From: Phaeoceros laevis
Taxonomy: Eukaryota; Anthocerotophyta; Anthocerotopsida; Notothyladales
Reading direction: 5' to 3'
DNA length: 40,244 bases
NCBI GenBank assembly: GCA_049999765.1
Contig: JBNGIQ010009488.1
Coordinates: 55,989-96,232 of the forward strand
Shown: positions 20,796 to 33,600 of the stretch, piece by piece
Layout: each line of letters starts with the position of its first letter
Numbering within the stretch: position 1 is the stretch's first letter
Notes under the pieces: model-generated
What the model saw: only the letters and a program-made list of their open reading frames with translations
Told to the model about the DNA's origin: nothing
Database searches by the model: none
Position numbers and translations under genes: made by a program

Positions 20796-21195
20796 NNNNN
20801 NNNNNNNNNNNNNNNNNNNNNNNNNNNNNNNNNNNNNNNNNNNNNNNNNNNNNNNNNNNNNNNNNNNNNNNNNNNNNNNNNNNNNNNNNNNNNNNNNNNN
20901 NNNNNNNNNNNNNNNNNNNNNNNNNNNNNNNNNNNNNNNNNNNNNNNNNNNNNNNNNNNNNNNNNNNNNNNNNNNNNNNNNNNNNNNNNNNNNNNNNNNN
21001 NNNNNNNNNNNNNNNNNNNNNNNNNNNNNNNNNNNNNNNNNNNNNNNNNNNNNNNNNNNNNNNNNNNNNNNNNNNNNNNNNNNNNNNNNNNNNNNNNNNN
21101 NNNNNNNNNNNNNNNNNNNNNNNNNNNNNNNNNNNNNNNNNNNNNNNNNNNNNNNNNNNNNNNNNNNNNNNNNNNNNNNNNNNNNNNNNNNNNNN
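20796..21195. other. Assembly gap (400 N)
   Basis: Exactly 400 Ns separate two G-rich flanks. The true content and length are unknown. Frames spanning the Ns are not real evidence of coding. Confidence 1.
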
Positions 21196-22539
21196 CGAGG
21201 GGGCTGAGGCCGAGCTAGGGGGAAAGTTAGAGAAGGGAGCTGTGAGGGGGGATGCCGGAGCGGCATGCTAGCTAGTACTGAGGCAGGGGGCTGGATCGGC
21301 CAGTTGTAACCAAGGCACCATCTGCCACCATTCAACCAAGGCATAGCAAGAATCCACACACACTCGGAGTTTTGTAATATGCCACAGCTGCAAGTTATTG
21401 TGAGGGCTGACAATCAAAATTCCACGTAGAAGCTCTAAAATAAAGCACTCATGCTAACTCTGTTGTCACACCCCAAAACAAGTGTTACTCTATCAATAGT
21501 TGACCTAAGGATCTTGAGATCTTAAAGTTTCAAAAGCATTGTTTAGTTGATGGTGACTCTCTTGCTAGGAGCTTGGGTAGTCTTCTTATTCCCTTATTCT
21601 CTTCTTTGACTCCTTGACTGCTCTCTCTTATGATCCTTGGACATATGAGCCTTGATCTAGATATGAGGAAGAGTGGTGTTGTAGATTTCCTCGCACAACT
21701 TCAATGATATTTTTCTTGTGACAGAGGAACTGCAGCAAAAAATGGAACTACAATAAGAAGAAGTGCGCATATGCACGAAGTCTTTCATCATTGTCAGTCA
21801 TGCAAATGATCTGGATCAAGCAATGCAACTGACTCTTTAAAATAGATGCACATATTATGAACGAATGAATGAATTACAGTATATATTGTCCTTATATAAT
21901 GTATTGTGTGTATGATGCAATATATAATGGTCCAGGAGGATAATGTGATTGCATGATAAAAACTCATCCTTGCTGAAGAGTCCGTAGCTCCAACTATATT
22001 GAAGGAGACCTAAGTCCATAAATCTCTCTTCTTAGACAACAATACTCATGTCCAACTTGGATTCAATAACAAAATGGCAACACCTTATGGGCAAACTATT
22101 TTGAATGGCAGAGTGACTCAAAAGGAGTGTTCAGCTTACTTCTTACGCCAATGTCATTTACGCATAGGGAAAGCGTAACTAATATGGAAGAACGTTACCT
22201 CTTTAGGATTTAGGGTTTGACCCTGAAGCGGCCCGGGATGCATTTTAACCCTGAAGCGCTTTCCGCCGTTCCCGGGATTTAAGAAATGAACAATCTAGGT
22301 TTGACAGGCCAACAATTGAGCCAGGGGATTAATTTAGTCATGGCAAGCCTCCGCGTCTTAAATACAGTCCATTTTGGAGGCATGCTACGGACATGAAGCC
22401 AGCCATGCTGCAAACGTTTTCGGAAACGTTTTCGGAACGAAACACCTTGGCATTGCAATATGCAAGCTTGATACTTGTAACTTAGGGTTATTGTATTGGA
22501 AAAGTGAAAGTGAAAAAACCCTATAAGTGGCAGCGTGCC

Positions 22540-22583
22540 CTTCGGAATCGTACGTCTGTTCCTTCGGAATCGTACGTCTGTTC
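22540..22583 (+). repeat. Exact 22-bp tandem duplication
   Basis: Units 22540-22561 and 22562-22583 are identical (CCTTCGGAATCGTACGTCTG core). A second short duplication, AACGTTTTCGGA twice, lies at 22412-22436. Confidence 0.85.
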
Positions 22584-23712
22584 CTAACACGTGAACTATA
22601 GCGAAATGGAGTTACCCAGAAACCATACTCAAAAGCAATAACAATACTCAACAGCAATCAAAATTAATAAGCCACTGATTGAAGACTTCCAAGTGTAAAT
22701 CTTTTTTTTTTTTGTGGACCTTGGTACTTCTATGACTTCTAGTGTAAAATAGACATATATCATGTTGGTGTTTGAGATATATCATCTTGGCTTTGAAGCT
22801 AGCTCAAAGACCTACTACTTGTTTTGTTATTTTTTATATCACTCCAAGAATCCAATTGATGTTCTACCCAAACTTTCAACAAGATATAGCTAGAAAGAAT
22901 CTTTCCAAATCCTTTGGGTTGCAATATGTTGATAGGTAATGATGTTCTACTCAAACTTTCAACTATATATAGTTCAACCCTTTTGGGTTGCCAACATGAT
23001 GGTAGGTAGTGTTCACCTTGCTCTAGTAGGATGGACATCACAAACCTTAGTTGGTAGGGGCAACCCATAGGAACAAATGACTTGCAATATGCTCATGGAG
23101 ATCCCTAGACCAGCTCATCAATCTTCTAGGATGAGAGGTGGGCACTACAAATCTTGGTTCTTGAGTACCAATCTCATATACAAATTCTGCTTTTTTTATT
23201 ACGGATGTACCTCTTGCAAACAAGTTAGGCCACAACTTGTGGGAATCACTTATTTAGGACCATTTAGAACTTCCTCTCTATTCTTGGGCTACCTTAGGGC
23301 TTTGCCTAAGCCTAAACGGAAGGATACATCAAAGTGAGCACAACTTGAAGGCATCATGATAGCGAGCCCTGACAAGGTGGCTTCGTATGTGTCATGTGAG
23401 TGGCGAAATATGGGATTAGTAGGTGCACGGCATGGCTGGCTGCAACTTGACAAGGGGGTGACGAAATTGACGTCAATGTCGGGATGGTGAGTTCCGGCAA
23501 TCAAGTCGAATGCCGGAGGAGCCACGAGCGAAGAGTCTGATTCTCGGCCGGGGGCCGGCGGGAGCCCCCCAGCCGTAAGATGGATGGGATGAAGGCAGGG
23601 TCCCGCCTGCGAAGAAGAAGCTTGCTTGCTTCATTCACATGGCTTCCTCTCCAGCCGCACGTACCCTAAGTGGACGGCAATCGTCTGTTGTGAATCGCCA
23701 GCCAGCGGGCAG

Positions 23713-23904
23713 ATGAGCTGGGCCCGGCTGATGGTGCTGCTGCTGGTGGCGTTTGCTGCTCAATCTAGTGTGTGCGTGCCCAGGTCTCCCTCAACAGTCA
23801 CGCGGACCAGCCAGATGCCTGCTTGTCACCTACTTATTACCACTCTAGGCCGATGGCGATGGCGACGGCTATGTCCTCTGTCGGTTCTCAGAGGCGCAAC
23901 GTGA
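23713..23904 (+). other. Possible small secreted-protein reading frame (63 codons)
   Basis: From ATG 23713 the frame begins MSWARLMVLLLVAFAAQSSV, which resembles a signal peptide: a basic residue, a leucine/valine core and an alanine/serine cleavage zone. The remaining 43 or so residues match no family I know. A splice donor-like AG|GT near 23783 could redirect the frame. No homology supports it, and such a pattern can arise by chance in CTG-rich DNA. Confidence 0.15.
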
Positions 23905-26900
23905 TACTGTGGACGTGGATGGAAGGCTTGCCCCCGCGCCTCCCCAGTACATCACGGTATATGCACACACCAGTACTTTGTTCTCTGTTTTCCCTCTCCT
24001 CTGCTGTGCGTAACGTTGCAAAAAAGTTGGTCGGTCGGCTGCAGTCCACTGCAGTCTGCTCCTTCCCTCCTGCTGGCTGGTGCTGGTGGTCCTCTTTTTC
24101 TCTGTCATCTGTCAAGAAGGACGCTGTGCCTGCCCCGAGAAGGACACTACGGTTGGTCTTTCACGTCTTGTCATCAAGCTTTCCCGCTGCATCTATCTTA
24201 TATTAGGCTAGACTAGTCTATAAGGAGAGGCGGTGTGGTGGTGTTTAGGTCCAATTGCCGTCCAATGCTGTAGGTGAGGTGAGCTCATAAGACGACGCTT
24301 ACAATTACATCCTTGCCTGCCTGTTTGGTTCATCTCTGGTATCACCAGCGAGCCTGCGTGATTAGGTACATACAGGTGCCTTGCAATTGGCCTGTCCATT
24401 TGGTACAGCATACTGCCATAGGGCTCCTAGGCTTTCTGGTGACGAGATTGCAGCACCTAGACTCGTCTATGTGCTTTGCTGTATGCTGCCTGTACCAGCT
24501 GCCAGAGCAGAGCTATGCTCCTGCCCTGCCCTGCTTGCCCTCCGAAGAAAGAATGCGGGCCACGTGCCAGAGCATAACGGCGGTACTGCCTCCGTTCTAC
24601 CCTGCCGCCACTACCACTCCCCACCAAAGTTCGAACAGAATAAGCATTTGCAGAACAGAATAAGGTTATACCGCAAAGGCTTTGCTGAGAGGGAAAAGGG
24701 CTTTCCTGATGGGTTCCTGGGAAAAGCTGTGGGTAGAGCAACCTCGAGATATGCACAAGGCAAGACATACAATACATTCCACACAGGCTGGCCTCATCAC
24801 TGCGGATGATTGATCCGCTTTTTCATCCTCGGTAGAGGCAGGTGTAACCATATCGCGAATGATGCACCTCTAGGTCTTGGTAGAGCTGCCGTATTTCTTT
24901 CCATTTGTTTATGCCTGGTACTGACTGGGCTGGACTGGCTAACTGCGGAGGATTCCAGGGACGCCCCAAGACAAAATATAGGTCGGTAGGGGCTGCCTCC
25001 CTTCTGCAGCACTGAGCTGCCAGTTTGCCAGGGCTCTGCATTGCCAGGCACACATATCGAAATGGGAGGAATGGGCGGCGCCATGGCTCCACCTGAGCAG
25101 AATCAGATTCAGTCTGATCAAGAGGGCTTGGCTTGGCTTGGCTAGTCTTACTAGGCACTTGTTGCAAAACTTTGCCACATGAGCATAAGCTGTCGCCTTG
25201 TGAAACAGATGTGTTGCGCGGTGCCCAATTGAAACGGGCATCTCAAGGGAGGGACCGTCTACTGTTATGCGTTGTGTCGATTTCCTTGGGAAACCTCGGG
25301 AGTCGCAACGTACGCCACCAGAAAACCGACCCCACATATTTCTCTTGTTTAAAAGAAAGAGCTTGGGCTTGGGTGGGTAGCCATTCCCTGCCCCAGACAC
25401 TGCAGCATCTGCATGCTAGCAGATAGATACAGCAGCAAGAGCTCCTCCAAGCAACAAACGAGACAAAACAGCCTGAGGTGCCGTAGGTGCACCGTCGAGC
25501 AATGGATAGGTCCATTCCCCATAGCATAGCTCAGCCTGGTGCACCAGGCCAGGCCAGTCCGGCCTAGGCCAGTGGAAGAGTAGAAACCAGCCAGCTTCAA
25601 TAATGGCCTCATCCTCCAGACTCATCACTAGTCACAAAGCAAGAGCCTTGTGGGACCTTCCTTCCTCCCTCAGCTGCCTGCTTCCCGAGATGCTTGCTGA
25701 ATGATGGAACCGAGCATGTGTGTCCACCGTGGGAGAGTCCTGATCTAAGAGCTGGCCAAACTCATGAATGCCCATTCATCCAGATACTTGGAAGCTTGTG
25801 CAAGTTTTGGATGGTGCTGTCAATGTAGATAGGGCCATGATGACTGATGAATAAAAGGATTGACCGCCACCAACTGACTGAGGTAGCCAAGAGGGCGATG
25901 GCAATCAGTCTGGTCAACGTCCATGTCTTGCCTTCCGTGGAGAGTGAAGCAGTCATCAGTGCGCTGGCTGGGGCCCCAGAAGATGAGCTCCCGCGCTAGT
26001 GGCAGACCAACACTGGTAGGTGCCTCCTCCTCACTGAGTAACCGTACCCGAGTTCCTGCTCTCCTCATCAATGCATGTCACCATCCGGAATTTGAAGGAG
26101 ATGTTTGCCGGCCACCAGCGATGCAAGATCTTTCACCGCACTCAAAAGGCATTCCGTGTAGCTTAGCCTGCCTGCACATGAACATTGATACAAGCTACCA
26201 CCTCAGACATGTCGTTCCTCACCTTGTACATGTCGTGGGACCCATTCACAATTTCACATCACACAGCAGGGGAAGGCTGATAATTGTGAGGGTAAATGAC
26301 GGATTGAAAACAGCCGGCCATTTCACACTGCAAATACAGGCGCTGGAGCTGTGGCGGTGCAGTACCAAACGTGCCATTCCTTGAAGCCTACTTGCAGTGT
26401 CCCTACCTGTGTGGTCAGAGGACGAGGTGCGAGGAATCGACCAGGCACGCGCTCCTCCTTGTGCTTGGGTTGTGTTGGAATCCTTTACATGCTTCAAGAC
26501 GACTGCGCAGGTCAGGGCTCCCACCTGCAGCCGAGCTGTGGCTCCAGACGCCATGTAGTCTATCAGCAGGCATTTTTGAGCTTGTTGTTGGTTTTCCGTG
26601 GGGCTAATTCGAAGCAGGCAGATGATGACAAGTTGCTTGGAGAACCCGGTTTACCGCCTCATAGCTACATCGGCTACCGTAGTTTAGGTCTGCACCACAC
26701 ACACGCACACACGCACCCTACCTGATGTTACCCGCCGACTGCTGCTAGAAGATGAGGCAAGGGTTGCAGGCTTGCTGCTGCCTGACAGACCACGTTCTCG
26801 TCCTACTAGCCCAGGTTGGCAGAGTAATGCTTGTATCTTTCTTTCATGAGCATTCTTCACAGTCCTGAGCATCATGTTAAATGGCACTGTGCTGTCAGCC

Positions 26901-26950
26901 TGGGCCGGGCCGGGCCGGGCCGGGCGGGGCTGGGCTGGGCTGGGCTGGGT
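26901..26950 (+). repeat. GGGCC/GGGCT pentanucleotide array
   Basis: Ten TGGGC/CGGGC-type units in a row place many GGG triplets 2 nt apart on the plus strand, a pattern able to form a G-quadruplex. Confidence 0.85.
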
Positions 26951-27280
26951 GCAGTAGAGGTGGCAACTTGCGTGTGACACAATGGCGGCAGCATCAGCCA
27001 AAAACAGCAAACAACGCCCAATTTGCCGACCACGCGGTTAGTCTCTAGTTGCATTGCTACCACCAAGCTCCAAGCCCCTACAGACGACACAGCTTTTGCT
27101 GACTGGTGCTGATCCATATATTTTACTTACTCCTGGACTGCAAAACTAGATGGACATCCTGTGACACATGTTATAAGGTTACGCTTTGCTTCTTATCAGA
27201 AAATGGGAGCCTCGTCTCTGTGAAGCAAGGAGCAACACTTCATAGAACCTGAGCAACAAACACCTTCCCGTATGCAAGGC

Positions 27281-27409
27281 CGACATGGCCGAGTTGCTCT
27301 AAGGCGTCAGATTACAAGTGTAGGGTTGAATCTCTATTTTATCAAAACTCAGGATGGCCTGGTCTGAGGCGCCAGACTCAAATTCTGGGTTCAAATCCCA
27401 CTTCTGACA
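27281..27409 (+). pseudogene. Two degenerate tRNA-Leu-like units in tandem
   Basis: Unit 1 (27281-27340) has a clear box A, TGGCCGAGTTG, and a changed box B, GGTTGAATCTC. Unit 2 (27349-27409) begins TCAGGATGGCC, carries CCAGACTCAAATTCTGG, which matches a tRNA-Leu(CAA) anticodon arm, then a perfect box B GGTTCAAATCC, and ends CTTCTGACA, pairing with its 5' end. Unit 2 lacks part of the D arm and the long variable arm that tRNA-Leu needs, so it cannot be functional as it stands. Either tRNA pseudogenes or the head of a tRNA-derived SINE would fit. Confidence 0.6.
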
Positions 27410-27570
27410 TCGATGGAATACATTTTGCAACTGGAATCTTGGATGTGCCAAATGTGTCTTACCTGAAAATCAGTGAACCCCGAACTATTTGTGTTTAGCT
27501 TTGGAAGGTGCGGTCTCCACCCGCCCTTAATCCGTTGTATCAGCACGGCGTAAGAAACGCAATGAAATCC

Positions 27571-27576
27571 TTTATT
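27571..27576 (-). terminator. Poly(A) signal AATAAA for callose synthase
   Basis: On the minus strand AATAAA lies about 86 nt after the callose synthase stop codon at 27662, an ordinary 3' UTR distance. Confidence 0.55.
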
Positions 27577-27661
27577 CAGGGGTCAAAATTGGATTACATC
27601 TGGCTATCCTCTTCCCATTCTATAGACCAATAACATACTGTACAAGCCGAACACCCTGTGA

Positions 27662-30600
27662 CTACGTGTAGGCAGCGTTTGGTTTTTTCGTTCCGACAAG
27701 GATTCTTGAAATTTGGAGGCCTCGACTGAATGCCTCGTTGAAAAGAATTCTTGTCTGCATGGCCTGGAATCCTGGCAGCCAAGAAAGACAGGCAACGGGT
27801 ATCATGACAAGCATGCCCATGCCGAATTCATAGAGGCGAGCCACGGCAACCACTGTTGACCAGAGCGGTGAGCCCTCTAGATATGGTTTTTTCAGTACCT
27901 GCACAAACAGGTCGCAATAACGTTCAGAGACCTCCCCCACATTCAGAAGAACAACCCGACACACTTCACAAGGTTGCCGCTTTCACTTTCAAAGAAACAT
28001 GTACCTGGGCAATCTGGATCAACGCCCAGCCTGTTGGTAAGAAAGCCATGAGGCTTACAAGCACATCCATAAACACAAAATGGGTGAACTTGAGTAGGAG
28101 AATGATCACGGTGACGACCCCAGCTATGACAGCTGCTTGAATACTTCTGTAGGTCCTGTGAGTGGTGGCAGCATATTTTTCGCGAGCAGAAGACAGAAAC
28201 TTTTGCAGGACGCCAACAACGATAACATGTATCCACGACAGAAGATAGACGAGAATACTAGTGCTTCCAGCAGATATTTTCAGTCGATACACAATCCCAT
28301 ACTGGAAGAAGAAGAACCGGAAATTCAGAATGATTTCCAAGAGCTTTGCCCACAACCCAGCAGAGTGCAAGTGCTGATACTCTTCATCCCACCAAGCTTC
28401 CCAGCTCTGATTAGCCTTCACCAATATCCCGCCTCGGAAGAAGATCCAGTTCGTGAAGTCCTCCACGTCGTCCACAGTCTTGAGCCAGTCAAACCCAGAC
28501 GGGTTGAAAATGAACGGAGCCATAAGCCAAGTTATAGCCAAGAACCAGGACGAAAATGTCATTAGTAAGTACGAGGCTGTGCTCTTGCTTACAGTCCCGT
28601 ACACCTGATAAACAATCAGCAGAAGCACCAGTTCTAATCCTTTCACAAAATGGCTTCTTGAGTAGAGTCGGTAATTTTCCGCGAACTTCTCATGCTTCAC
28701 AACAAAGCCACGCCCCGTAGCACGATACTGCAAACACAATCCGTGTCAAAGTTGTTACAGTCAATTGCACATGTTTGGGAAATACCAATCTGTCACTACG
28801 TCCAGTAAAAAATGGCACTCTATCAACTCTTAAGCAGGACGTGCCCACTACCTTGGCACCTCCATGCAGTATTGTGCGCCCAAAAAAGTGTGCTCTAGTT
28901 CCCATGGAGAAGGTGAAGAAGATGGATGCTAACTGGAGTTGCATCGTGATGAACTCCCAAATTGCTGTTGTGAAACCATGCTCCAGAGAATTCTCCACAA
29001 TCATGGGAAGAGCTGTGAAGAGACCTATTTGTACCACAAACTGCTGATTAAAAGAAGCTGCAAGCGAATCACTGTTGAGTGTACTTATGGGGTCGTTGTT
29101 ACTCCCGATGATGGAAGCTTCAACACCACTCAGGGCAAGGTAAACCCGGCCCCAGAGAAATGCATACACCGTCAGGACCACAATTAAGTTATTGATGAAG
29201 AATCCGACCGTCGTGAAGTAAAACGACAGCATCCTAAAGAAATCCAAGCGGTGGCCAAGTCGATAAACATCTCGACTCAGAACTTGTTCACCGTTGCCAC
29301 TAGCCACTTTGGCCTCAAAAAGTGCAATCTGGTTGAGACCCACATCTCGGCCTTTTCCAGCCTGAGCACACGAAAACGGCATGGAAGTAAACATTTTGTA
29401 ACACGTAACATGAATGCTCATAAGACATGCAAGTAGTAGAGCCAGAGATGGTGACCAGCGACCCATTACCTGGATATATTCATGGTGTGTGACATTTCCC
29501 CCTCGCAACGTGCAGTTAAAACCTGCATATATGTCCTCACTGATGTTGATAACCTTCGAGGCCTTACTAATACCTCCTCGTGTCAAGAACCACAGACGAT
29601 CAAACACATCAGGATGTCCATAGTGCATTCTCACTTTGAGTGGCGTGGCCAATACACGTTGGCCAAGTGTCACAAAACTGCTCTCCTGTGCAGACATGAA
29701 CCAGGCTAGAGAGGAGACAGACCCCGTGAATACATGCTCACGGACTCCTAAAATAGTTGGCTTTCTTATTCCATAATACTGGGTGAACTCCTGAAGTAGG
29801 TTTCTCATCTTCAGAGCCTCTTCAAAATAGTTATCCTTTAAGATAAAGCAGAGGAGATCAGACATACAGTACACCTCATGAACAATCATCTTACCGTTAA
29901 GGTCATCTGAGAAGGACATTTCTACGTAAAAGCCTCTAAATCCATGATCTTACTGCCCCACATCAATGACCACCACCATACAGACGCCTCACAATTTAGT
30001 ACACGGACTACGCTTGCTACATCAGTAGTGTAGGTGACCATTCAGTCATGTCAAAGAGGTCAAGTTTCTCACCTGATTCATGTCTATAGCTTGAACAGCA
30101 TCACCACGTGTGAAGATTATAGCATGGTTTTGGTTCTCTGGCTTGCCTTCCCCAACTTTTACTGGTCCTGGCAACTGTATCCGATAAATCTCAACTTCAT
30201 TCTCCAGTGAAGTATCATATTTCGCCAAAACTGAATAATGCTCTTTGCCTGACGGAGATACATCAACATAAGCAACTCTAAGAGCAGGGAACTCTTTCAT
30301 CAAATACTGAATGTCATGTGCGACTGCCTCGTTCTTAGCCTTCTGTATCCCGTAGATTTGGCAAGTAACTACATAAGTGAACTTCATTGCAGCAGTTGCC
30401 TGATGCTTGTCCTTGATTTTTTTGTCATAAAACTCAGCACTCGAGTGAAGCCCATGAGGACTTACGCCTTCTCGAAGCAAGAAAGACGTGGTTCCATGCA
30501 AATGACTTGCCATACCACTCGATGTCTTGTACAGAAGGTGTCGAACTCTGTCAATGTCACTCTCCTCTGCTGTATCGATAAAGGCTAGGAGCTGTAAGGC

Positions 30601-33600
30601 TCTGCAAAAAAAGATACACCATGTCAGTGAAGTGTAAATTTCTGTTCATCTCAAACTACATGTTCGCCAACACATGGCCAGGTAATTGTAGCCTTGTACA
30701 AAGAGCATAGAGAAAACCGTTTCCAACCTGTCATAGTACATCATCCCACGAACAGTTCTCGCCAAAGTCTGTCCCCGGTAAGAAGCCCACAACCTTAATT
30801 CTCTAAGATCATCATTCTCCCAAATGTGTATGTCGTTGATGTTAAGACTTCTCTTTTCCATACGTTCAGCAAAATGTCTCCATTCATCTGCAAGAACTGT
30901 GGTGTCAGAACCTGGGACATGAAATACGGTAGGCCATACAGGAAAAGATGAAAAATGACCTGGATAGATCTTCTGCAGATAAAACAACGTGAATACTCCA
31001 TCTTCATTCTCAGTCCAGAGCTGTTCCTTGCTGAAGATGACTGTTTCATCGTAGTAGGGGGTCAGAACACTAAACGCGAGCATTTTCTCCACCTGCATCA
31101 CCTCGAAACAACTGTCAAGTAAAGAGAAATAGTAACGAGACAACCGCAGAGGTGCTCTAATTGAGTCCAAGATCAGTCAGTTCCGACCTCAGGAGCACGA
31201 GGCATGGTCATAAAAAGAGAATTGCTGAAGAAAGTAATTCTCCGCCTGGCCTCCAGACTCTGAGGCACATTGAGTAACGACTCTTTCATACTTAAAGTGG
31301 TGTGTAAACGTTTCAATTGCCTGTAGAAGTCCCTGTGAATACTTTCGTCCTTCCTCGGAAGCTTCACAGCATCTACAAATAGAAGGTTTTCTTTATCTCT
31401 CAAAGGATAGAGGGATAGGTCCTGCCCGCCACGTAAGTCTTCCCACGTTGTTACCGGGAAGTCACGTACCAATCCATCGTACAGATACTGGACAGCATCA
31501 ACAACCTGCAACGAAACCATAAACATCACTCATCACCGAGCCAGCTAAAACATGAGCACTCCAGAACTGAACGGTTTTCTTGCCAGGCTACTCACCCTCT
31601 TCTCATCGGATTCTGACTCCGTATGCTGGTATTGCATTAGATTGCTGACCAAGCTGACAATTCGGGAATGAATCTCTGGCAACGCACTTAGCTGAAACTT
31701 TTTGGTGAAGGTTTCAGAGTTAAGAGAGGCGTCAATCTCAGCAATCAGGGACTTCACAATTGTGTACTCATCTGAAGTTTCTATGATAATTTTCAAGAGC
31801 ATCTGCTTTATGCTTTGATAAACCTCCATCACAGCACATCTGCGATATTCACTTTTTATTATTCTTCGCCACAACATCTGATCACTACCATGGAAATTCT
31901 TGCACTGACCTAGGGCAACCAAAATCTGCAAAGCAAATAGGCAGGTTCTAGCATCAACGGTTGTTCAGTAAGATAGTTTGCAAACTCGAGTGTTCAGGTC
32001 GATGAAAGCTCACAAACTACCTCATTGGCGATCAGGATTAAAGGCCACTGCATGACTGTTATCGTCCAGGCCTTCTGGATTGGGATTGGCACCTCCAAGA
32101 GTTCAACCTCACTGTATGTCAACCATACATAAGCCTTTGACCGATTCAAAAACAACTTCAGGTGTCATACTCAAAAGAAATGAACGGCATGCCACTAACC
32201 TGTCACTGATTAGATCCTCCTCCCTGAATATAGTGATGATTTCATTCCAAATCTGCTCAAATTTGTTCGCTTCCTTTTTATTCTCTTTAAGCTTGCATAA
32301 CATGCAATGCGTAAGCGAATAGCAGCAAGCTCTCCTAAGCATTTAGACTAAAGGTGTGAAAACTGCAAATTGCAAATTGCATGTGCTGCAACATACTTTA
32401 TTATACTTATCATCCCCATATCGAAGCTTGAACCTCTTCACGCCCTCCTTCATCTTTCTCCACCAGCGAGTCCAAAAACTGGAAAATACTGACAATAATA
32501 AGATACCCAGCTCACCAAATTCTAAGTACATACAAGCTACAAAGCTCACTAAGGTTAGCCGAATTGCGAGTATCTCACCTCTGGCCCGTATACGATCCAT
32601 CTGCAATCAACACATACTGCAAAGCACTTGCAAAAAACTGGAAACGAAGTTTGAGTTGCTGGTAATTTCGTATCTGCCAGTCCCAGAACATGATTATTAG
32701 ATTCGAGCAGTCCTTCCCAACTAGTACTTCTAAACAAAACACCTGTGTTCCATTCCGAAACATGTAAATCCAAGTGTACCTCTCCCAGATGCTGGAAAAG
32801 CCCCACAAGCGCTCCCACAAGAGAAGAGTACACAGCGTACCATATTTGAATATCCATGAAATATATCTACAGTACACAGCCAAATGTAACATTTGTTTCT
32901 TAATTCCTTTCTGAGACAACAATTCCCCAGGACAAGAGACTCTCTTACATGTTTAAAGTGGATGAGACAGACTCAACAAGTTCTATAGCAAATCAGCACC
33001 AGCGAGACCACGAGAAGTACTGACTCACAAGGATCACAGGAGCCCACAGGCATGCAGCAGCAATTCGGTTGCCTGCAAACAATCCTCACTTATGATTACC
33101 ACGTACGGTAACAAATTTGAGAAGGGCACAAATAGAAAAGAGAAATTACCATCAGACTCAAGATTACCGTGTCTGAAGAACTCATGCCATCGATAAATAA
33201 TTACTGAATCAGGAAACGCAAGAAGCTCTTTTGTTGGTTGAATCATTGGCTTTATCTGCCAAACCATAGAGATAAACCACAGTTAAGGTATAAATTAATC
33301 TGAGAAACCAGTAGTCTTTAATCCATAAGCTGAAACATCGTGGACTCATGTTGGAAGCTTCAATACTTACTTGCAAGATGTAGCTGAAGGTGAATTTGGA
33401 ACCAAGAATCACTATCCAGAAGCTTGTATACCTGAACACATAGCCATGGAAAGATTCCATCAAACCTTTTTTTCTGTACATTCTTTTTCATGGGGAAGGA
33501 AGACGCAGAGGCAACAGATGCAAGGTTACAAGTAAAAATATGGTAGGTTTATGGTATGTGCAAAAGCATGAACTATAGAAAAAAATTTCTCAGCTCGAAC

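Larger units (their letters stand above)
21196..27280. other. Long intergenic stretch, no supported gene
   Basis: 21.4-23.3 kb is AT-rich and 23.5-27.1 kb is of mixed composition. I read both strands and found no frame with a known domain or a consistent splice chain. Small repeats are listed separately. The best small-protein candidate starts at 23713. Confidence 0.45.

Noticed and set aside
20666-21413. Open frames running through the N block
   Set aside because: The Ns hide any stop codons, so the frames have no support.
22540-22583. CRISPR-like repeats
   Set aside because: Only two adjacent units with no spacers, in a plant nuclear context. The other tandems in the window are likewise direct duplications.
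32601-32617. A 17-nt intron in the callose synthase that would create a 22-nt exon
   Set aside because: Too short to be spliced. Reading through keeps the frame and joins correctly to the next exon (32478-32397), which has a strong GTATGT donor.
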